Positions 5,581-8,555 of a stretch of 8,555 nt of DNA are shown in pieces. Under the pieces are notes generated by a model. That model had not been told where the DNA came from, searched no databases, and worked only from the letters and a program-made list of their open reading frames with translations. Position 1 is the stretch's first letter. Every line of letters begins with the position of its first letter. The DNA lies in assembly GCA_955652025.1 (NCBI GenBank), contig CATPAO010000141.1:1-8555 (forward strand), written 5' to 3'. The position numbers and the translations under genes are program-made. Origin of the DNA: Casimicrobiaceae bacterium (GTDB lineage: Bacteria; Pseudomonadota; Gammaproteobacteria; Burkholderiales; Casimicrobiaceae).

Positions 5581-5676
5581 TGGATTCCCGCGTGCGCGGG
5601 AATGACGGGGGCATTGGCAACGACTGCGTCATCCCCGCGAAAGCTGCCCTCGACCGCGATCGGGGGCGGGGATCCA
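5581..5676. repeat. REP/dRS3-like inverted repeat cluster
   Basis: The first element is ATTCCCGCG-TG-CGCGGGAAT (5584-5603). It fits the ATTCCC-N8-GGGAAT core of Neisseria dRS3 repeats and the common proteobacterial intergenic form starting TGGATTCCCGC and ending GGGAATGAC. The second is its G/C variant in opposite order: GTCATCCCCGC (5628-5638) and GCGGGGATCC (5666-5675), with a 27-nt middle rather than the usual short loop. Together they look like a paired intergenic repeat unit. A run of A's (5575-5580) before the first hairpin becomes a T-run on the minus strand, so the element could end leftward transcription. It separates the VOC gene from the cupin-GNAT pair. Confidence 0.7.
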
Positions 5677-5698
5677 AATTGATTAAAGGGAAGCCGTC

Positions 5699-6187
5699 AT
5701 GACTACTCCCGCTCCCCTCGTTGTGCTCGACGTGAAGACCGAGTCCGGCGGCGGCTACCCGGAGCCGTTTCAATCGCGGATGGGCACGTCGGATTGGCGC
5801 CGGCTGGGCGACCCGTTCGGTCTCACGCAGTTCGGCGTCAATCTCGAAACGTTGCAGCCGGGCGGGCAATCGGCGCTGCGGCATTGGCACACGCAGAACG
5901 ATGAATTTCTCTACCTGCTCGAGGGCGAGCTCGTGCTGCGGATGAGCGCCGGCGAGATGACGATGACACCCGGCATGTGTGTCGGCTTCAAGGCGGGCGT
6001 CCGCGACGCGCACCACTTCGTCAATCGCTCGGACAAGCCGGCACGCTATCTGATCATGGGCTCGCGCGTGCCCGGCGACAACTCGTATTATCCCGACGAT
6101 GACCTGGTGTGGGTCGAAACCGAGGATGGCCATTACCCGGCGCACAAGGACGGCACGCCGTACTGGCTGCCGAAGAAAAAGCCATGA
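5699..6187 (+). CDS. Cupin domain protein (COG3837-like)
   Basis: A 162-residue single-domain cupin. After about 40 N-terminal residues, motif 1 reads ALRHWHTQNDEFLYLLEGEL, with likely metal ligands His62, His64 and Asp68 or Glu69. Motif 2 is FKAGVRDAHHFVN, with His105 and Asn109. The C-terminus adds the SYYPDDDLVW..EDGHYPAHKDGTPYWLPKK stretch that I associate with a group of uncharacterised proteobacterial cupins; this tail is absent from the smaller cupin at 1282-1704, and the two are not close relatives. AAAGGGAAG lies just upstream of the ATG. It overlaps the next gene by 4 nt (ATGA), which indicates translational coupling, so the cupin and the acetyltransferase probably act together or on the same class of compound. 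Enzyme activity is not known. Confidence 0.88.
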   Translation: MTTPAPLVVLDVKTESGGGYPEPFQSRMGTSDWRRLGDPFGLTQFGVNLETLQPGGQSALRHWHTQNDEFLYLLEGELVLRMSAGEMTMTPGMCVGFKAGVRDAHHFVNRSDKPARYLIMGSRVPGDNSYYPDDDLVWVETEDGHYPAHKDGTPYWLPKKKP

Positions 6188-6753
6188 CTGCAGAAGTCGC
6201 GATCCGGCCGCTCACGCCGCGCGCGCGCGCCGACTACTTCGCCTTTTTCGACGGCGACGCGTTCGCCGACAACCCGCGGTGGGCGTCGTGCTATTGCCAT
6301 TGCCTGTGGGCGCCGCCCGAGGTGAAGCCGTGGGACCAGTGGACGGCGGCGGAAAATCGCGCCGCGGTGGACAAGCTGATCGCCGCCGGGGAACTGCAAG
6401 GCTATCTCGCCTACGTCGCCGACAAGCCGGTCGGCTGGTGCAACGCGACGCCGAAAGTCAGCATCCCGGCGCTGCGTGACGAATGGGGGCCCGACGCGGC
6501 GCGGATCGGGAGCATCGCCTGCTTCGTGATCGCCAAGCCGTTCCGTCGCCAGGGCATCGCGCGGCGGCTGCTCGACGCCGCATGCGACGGCTATCGGCAA
6601 GACGGGTTCGCGTTCGTCGAGGGTTACGCGCGACTCGACGCGACGACCGAAGCCGCGAATCACTGCGGCCCTCTTTCGCTCTACCTGTCGTCCGGCTTCG
6701 CGATCCTGCACGAGGACGGTGACGGCGGTGCCATCGTGCGTAAGACGCTGTGA
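6184..6753 (+). CDS. GNAT family N-acetyltransferase with N-terminal Cys cluster
   Basis: A 189-residue acetyl-CoA-dependent transferase of the GNAT fold. The acetyl-CoA-binding motif A is SIACFVIAKPFRRQGIARRLLDAACDGYRQDG, where RRQGIA is the pyrophosphate loop, and the late strand and helix read LSLYLSSGFAILHEDG. Before the fold, NPRWASCYCHCLW carries three cysteines and a histidine (Cys36, Cys38, His39, Cys40). A Cys-rich segment here recurs in one group of bacterial GNATs, and it may bind metal or take part in substrate recognition. The acceptor substrate is unknown. The start ATG overlaps the cupin stop (ATGA), so the genes are coupled. The final codons form the left arm of a 10-bp inverted repeat that continues beyond the stop. 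Confidence 0.9.
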   Translation: MTAEVAIRPLTPRARADYFAFFDGDAFADNPRWASCYCHCLWAPPEVKPWDQWTAAENRAAVDKLIAAGELQGYLAYVADKPVGWCNATPKVSIPALRDEWGPDAARIGSIACFVIAKPFRRQGIARRLLDAACDGYRQDGFAFVEGYARLDATTEAANHCGPLSLYLSSGFAILHEDGDGGAIVRKTL

Positions 6754-6777
6754 AGGACCGATCGATCGCGTCTTACG
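6739..6777. repeat. 10-bp perfect inverted repeat across the GNAT stop codon
   Basis: CGTAAGACGC (6739-6748) and GCGTCTTACG (6768-6777) can form a perfect 10-bp stem with a 19-nt loop containing the GNAT stop codon and GATCGATC. No T-run follows on the plus strand, so it is not a standard intrinsic terminator. It marks the boundary between the cupin-GNAT pair and the imu genes and may be an mRNA 3'-end hairpin or a binding site upstream of imuA. Confidence 0.5.
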
Positions 6778-6850
6778 GTCGTGCCGTTCGATGGACGCAG
6801 CTTGTGATGATGTGCTCCTCGTGCGCGGATTTTCGCGCGAAGTCTCGCCG

Positions 6851-7510
6851 ATGAATGCCGCGCTCGCAACGCTGCTCTCCCATCCCGCGATCTGGCGCGG
6901 CGACGATTGCGCGCCGGAGCCCGCGACGTTGCCGTCCGGTTTTGCGGCGCTCGATGCAGCCCTTCCCGGCCGCGGCTGGCCGCAGGGCGCGCTCACCGAA
7001 GTGCTGCTCGAACGCGAAGGCATCGGCGAGCTGCAGCTCACGCTGCCGGCGCTCGCCGGCATCCAGGCGCGAGGGCAGGACGTCGTCTGGGTCGCGCCGC
7101 CGCATCGACCTTATGCCCCCGCGCTCACGGCCGCGGGGCTCGATCTCGCGCGGTTCTACGTCGTTCGGTGCCCCGATCCGAAAGATGCGCTGTGGGCGTA
7201 CGAGCAAGCGTTGCGCGCGCCGGAATGCGGCGCCGCGTTCGCCTGGCTCGCCGGCCACGACGAGCGCGTGTTGCGCCGGCTGCAAGTGGCGGCGCGCGAA
7301 GGCCGCACCTGGGGTGTGCTGTGGCGGCGCCCGGGACAACGCGCGAGCGCCACCGCGGCGCCGCTGCGGCTTGGTCTCTCCGCGCGCTTCGGCAAGCTGA
7401 CCGTGCGCGTGCTGAAGCGCCGCGGCGCCGAATTGCCGCAGCCGGTCGTGATCGATCTTGCGGAGCCCTCTGCGAAGGTCGCGTTGCGCCGCGCGCCCGC
7501 GACGCATTGA
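6851..7510 (+). CDS. imuA: Translesion synthesis-associated protein ImuA
   Basis: A 219-residue RecA-like/SulA-related accessory of the ImuA-ImuB-DnaE2 mutasome, which copies past DNA lesions at the cost of mutations. Family marks in order: AIWRGDD near the start, LPSGFAALDAALPGRGWPQGALTEVLLEREGIGELQLTLPALA, then VVWVAPPHRPYAPALTAAGLDLARFYVV, and WGVLWRRPG..RLGLSARFG near the C-terminus. The P-loop of true RecA is not kept, as is usual for this group. The start at 6851 gives the usual ImuA N-terminus; ATG 6791 would add 20 residues with no family likeness, and ribosome binding sites are weak for both. The stop is 17 nt before the DinB-fold gene, so imuA, that gene and imuB appear to form one operon. 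The 97-nt gap before imuA would have to hold its promoter, but I see no clear one. Confidence 0.93.
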   Translation: MNAALATLLSHPAIWRGDDCAPEPATLPSGFAALDAALPGRGWPQGALTEVLLEREGIGELQLTLPALAGIQARGQDVVWVAPPHRPYAPALTAAGLDLARFYVVRCPDPKDALWAYEQALRAPECGAAFAWLAGHDERVLRRLQVAAREGRTWGVLWRRPGQRASATAAPLRLGLSARFGKLTVRVLKRRGAELPQPVVIDLAEPSAKVALRRAPATH

Positions 7511-7527
7511 CTTTCACGAGGATTCGC

Positions 7528-8109
7528 ATGGCATCCCCACTGTCTCATCACTTCGCCACGATGGCGTACAACAACGCGTGGGCGAACCACCGGCTGCAGA
7601 CCGCGTGCGCAAAGTTGTCGCAATCCGATTTCGTCGCGCCGCGCATGAGCTTCTTTCCATCGCTCAAGGCCACGCTCAATCATATCGTCACCGTCGACTG
7701 GTATTACATCGACGCGCTGGAGCGCGCGCTCGCAGGCCGCGAGCCCAATCGCGAGCCGGACCGTTTTTTCGACCCGGAAGAGCCCTGCGAAACCTGCGCG
7801 GAACTGACAACCGCACAACGCCGCGCCGACCGGCGGCTGGTCGCGGCGTGTCTATCGTTGACCGATGCAGAGCTCGACTTGCCGATACCGGTAATGCGTC
7901 GCATGGGAATCCAAACCGAACCGGCAACGCGCTTGCTCGCGCACCTGTTCCAGCATCAGATCCATCATCGCGGACAAGCGCACGCGATGCTCGCCGGCAC
8001 CAAGGTCAAGCCGCCGCAATTGGACGAGTTCTTCTGCGCGAACGAGGCGCATCTGCGCGCTGCGGAACTGGCGGAGCTCGGCTATTCGGAGGACCTGATC
8101 TGGAAGTGA
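7528..8109 (+). CDS. DinB/YfiT-fold putative metal-dependent protein
   Basis: A 193-residue four-helix-bundle protein of the DinB (COG2318) family; this is not the Y-family DNA polymerase that shares the name. The expected metal site is His52 in TLNHIVTVDWYY plus His143 and His147 in FQHQIHHRGQAHAML, the family's H-x3-HRGQ signature. Other marks are MAYNNAWANHRL at the N-terminus and GYSEDLIWK at the end. Relatives act as thiol S-transferases (bacillithiol or mycothiol dependent) or have unknown function, and the Bacillus subtilis founder was found as a DNA-damage-inducible gene. GAGGA (7518-7522) stands 5 nt before the ATG. The gene lies between imuA and imuB with gaps of 17 and 16 nt, so it is probably expressed with the mutasome. 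Whether it helps lesion bypass or detoxifies the damaging agent cannot be told from the sequence. Confidence 0.9.
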   Translation: MASPLSHHFATMAYNNAWANHRLQTACAKLSQSDFVAPRMSFFPSLKATLNHIVTVDWYYIDALERALAGREPNREPDRFFDPEEPCETCAELTTAQRRADRRLVAACLSLTDAELDLPIPVMRRMGIQTEPATRLLAHLFQHQIHHRGQAHAMLAGTKVKPPQLDEFFCANEAHLRAAELAELGYSEDLIWK

Positions 8110-8125
8110 GGGTCGAGGGGAAGCA

Positions 8126-8555
8126 ATGCTCTGGGCCGCCCTCCTCTTTCCTTCGCTTCCGCTCGACGTCTTCGCGCGCGCGTGGACCGGCGAAGACGCG
8201 ACGCGACGGTTCGTCGTCGCGAGCGGCGGCAACGCGCCGCATGTCGTCGCGGCGAACACCGCCGCGCGTGACGCGGGCATCCGTCGCGGCCAGTCGATCG
8301 CCACGGCATTGGCGCTCGCGCCGGATATCGTCCTGCGCGACCGCGACCCCGCCACCGAAGCGCACGCGCTCGCGCAACTCGCCACGTGGGCGCTTCGCTT
8401 CACGCCGCAAGCGAGCCTCGCGCCGCCCGACGCGCTGGTGGCGGAAATCGGCGGTAGCCTGCGGTTGTTCGGCGGCCTGCCGCGCTTGGCCGCGCGGATC
8501 ACCCGCGGCATCGACGCGCAGGGCTACGCGGCGCAACTCGGACTCGCGCCCACGC
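8126..8555 (+). CDS. imuB: ImuB, Y-family polymerase-like mutasome subunit, 3'-truncated by window edge
   Basis: The first 143 codons of a Y-family polymerase-like protein beginning MLWAALLFPSLPLDVF. Other family marks are VVAANTAARDAGIRRGQSIATALALAPD, RDRDPATEAHALAQLATWALRFTPQ and the palm segment PPDALVAEIGGSLRLFGG. In active Y-family enzymes the N-terminal strand has a D-x-D and the palm has S-x-D-E. Here the first is LPLDVF and the second has only the Glu of AEIGGS, so the catalytic carboxylates are not all present. This agrees with ImuB being an inactive scaffold that links DnaE2 and ImuA to the sliding clamp; the clamp-binding motif would lie beyond the window. GAGGGGAAG (8115-8123) precedes the ATG, and the gap from the upstream stop is 16 nt. 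dnaE2 (imuC) is expected next. Confidence 0.93.
   Translation, partial: MLWAALLFPSLPLDVFARAWTGEDATRRFVVASGGNAPHVVAANTAARDAGIRRGQSIATALALAPDIVLRDRDPATEAHALAQLATWALRFTPQASLAPPDALVAEIGGSLRLFGGLPRLAARITRGIDAQGYAAQLGLAPT

Noticed and set aside
6719..6850. Longer imuA starting inside the GNAT gene or at 6791
   Set aside because: The extra residues show no ImuA likeness, and the family N-terminus fits the ATG at 6851.
6133..7062. 309-codon minus-strand open frame opposite the GNAT and imuA genes
   Set aside because: It spans two clear plus-strand genes and the gap between them; composition is Arg/Ala/Ser-rich with no family likeness.
7528..8109. DNA polymerase IV (dinB)
   Set aside because: The protein is a DinB/YfiT four-helix metal protein that only shares a name with the polymerase; it has none of the polymerase motifs.
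1..8555. tRNA, rRNA, CRISPR array, insertion sequence or transposase
   Set aside because: I looked on both strands and saw no such structure; repeats present are short and few.

Overview
The window is GC-rich and densely packed with genes. Long antisense open frames are everywhere, as expected at this base composition. Gene content (an intracellular PHA depolymerase of the Ralstonia PhaZ1 type, a LexA/ImuA/ImuB mutagenesis cassette, an HhH protein of the Cdd1 type, small GST, cupin and VOC enzymes) points to a proteobacterium, most likely betaproteobacterial or a related gammaproteobacterial lineage. The species cannot be named from this sequence.

Left part (1-3762), metabolic: a Gfo/Idh/MocA oxidoreductase cut by the left edge, whose usual catalytic Asp appears to be Ala; a 259-nt gap; a small cupin; a leftward GST-fold gene; and, divergent from it across 167 nt, a complete phaZ with an intact Cys/Asp/His triad.

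Centre (3763-5013), SOS control: a 256-nt non-coding region carries one of the strongest-looking promoters possible by eye (TTGACC, 16 nt, TATAAT) with two phased A-tracts directly upstream. A 20-bp inverted repeat lies over the expected transcription start. It drives lexA, whose self-cleavage residues are intact but whose N-terminus is extended and whose recognition helix differs from E. coli LexA. An HhH gene of the Cdd1 / 'mitomycin resistance' type follows after 5 nt.

Right part (5014-8555): a VOC protein, a short dRS3/REP-like repeat cluster, a cupin overlapping a GNAT acetyltransferase by 4 nt, then imuA, a DinB/YfiT-fold gene and the start of imuB, the last three with gaps of 16-17 nt. 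The usual layout of this error-prone translesion cassette is lexA-imuA-imuB-dnaE2 (imuC). Here lexA is separated from imuA by four or five accessory genes, and a DinB-fold gene sits between imuA and imuB. dnaE2 would be expected just beyond the right edge.

Working model (inference): LexA represses itself and the HhH gene through the inverted repeat, and it or the second-site promoters control an imuA-dinB-imuB operon, so that DNA damage turns on mutagenic bypass together with small accessory proteins. The most notable items are the candidate non-canonical LexA operator, the HhH gene coupled to lexA, and the DinB-fold gene inside the imu operon.
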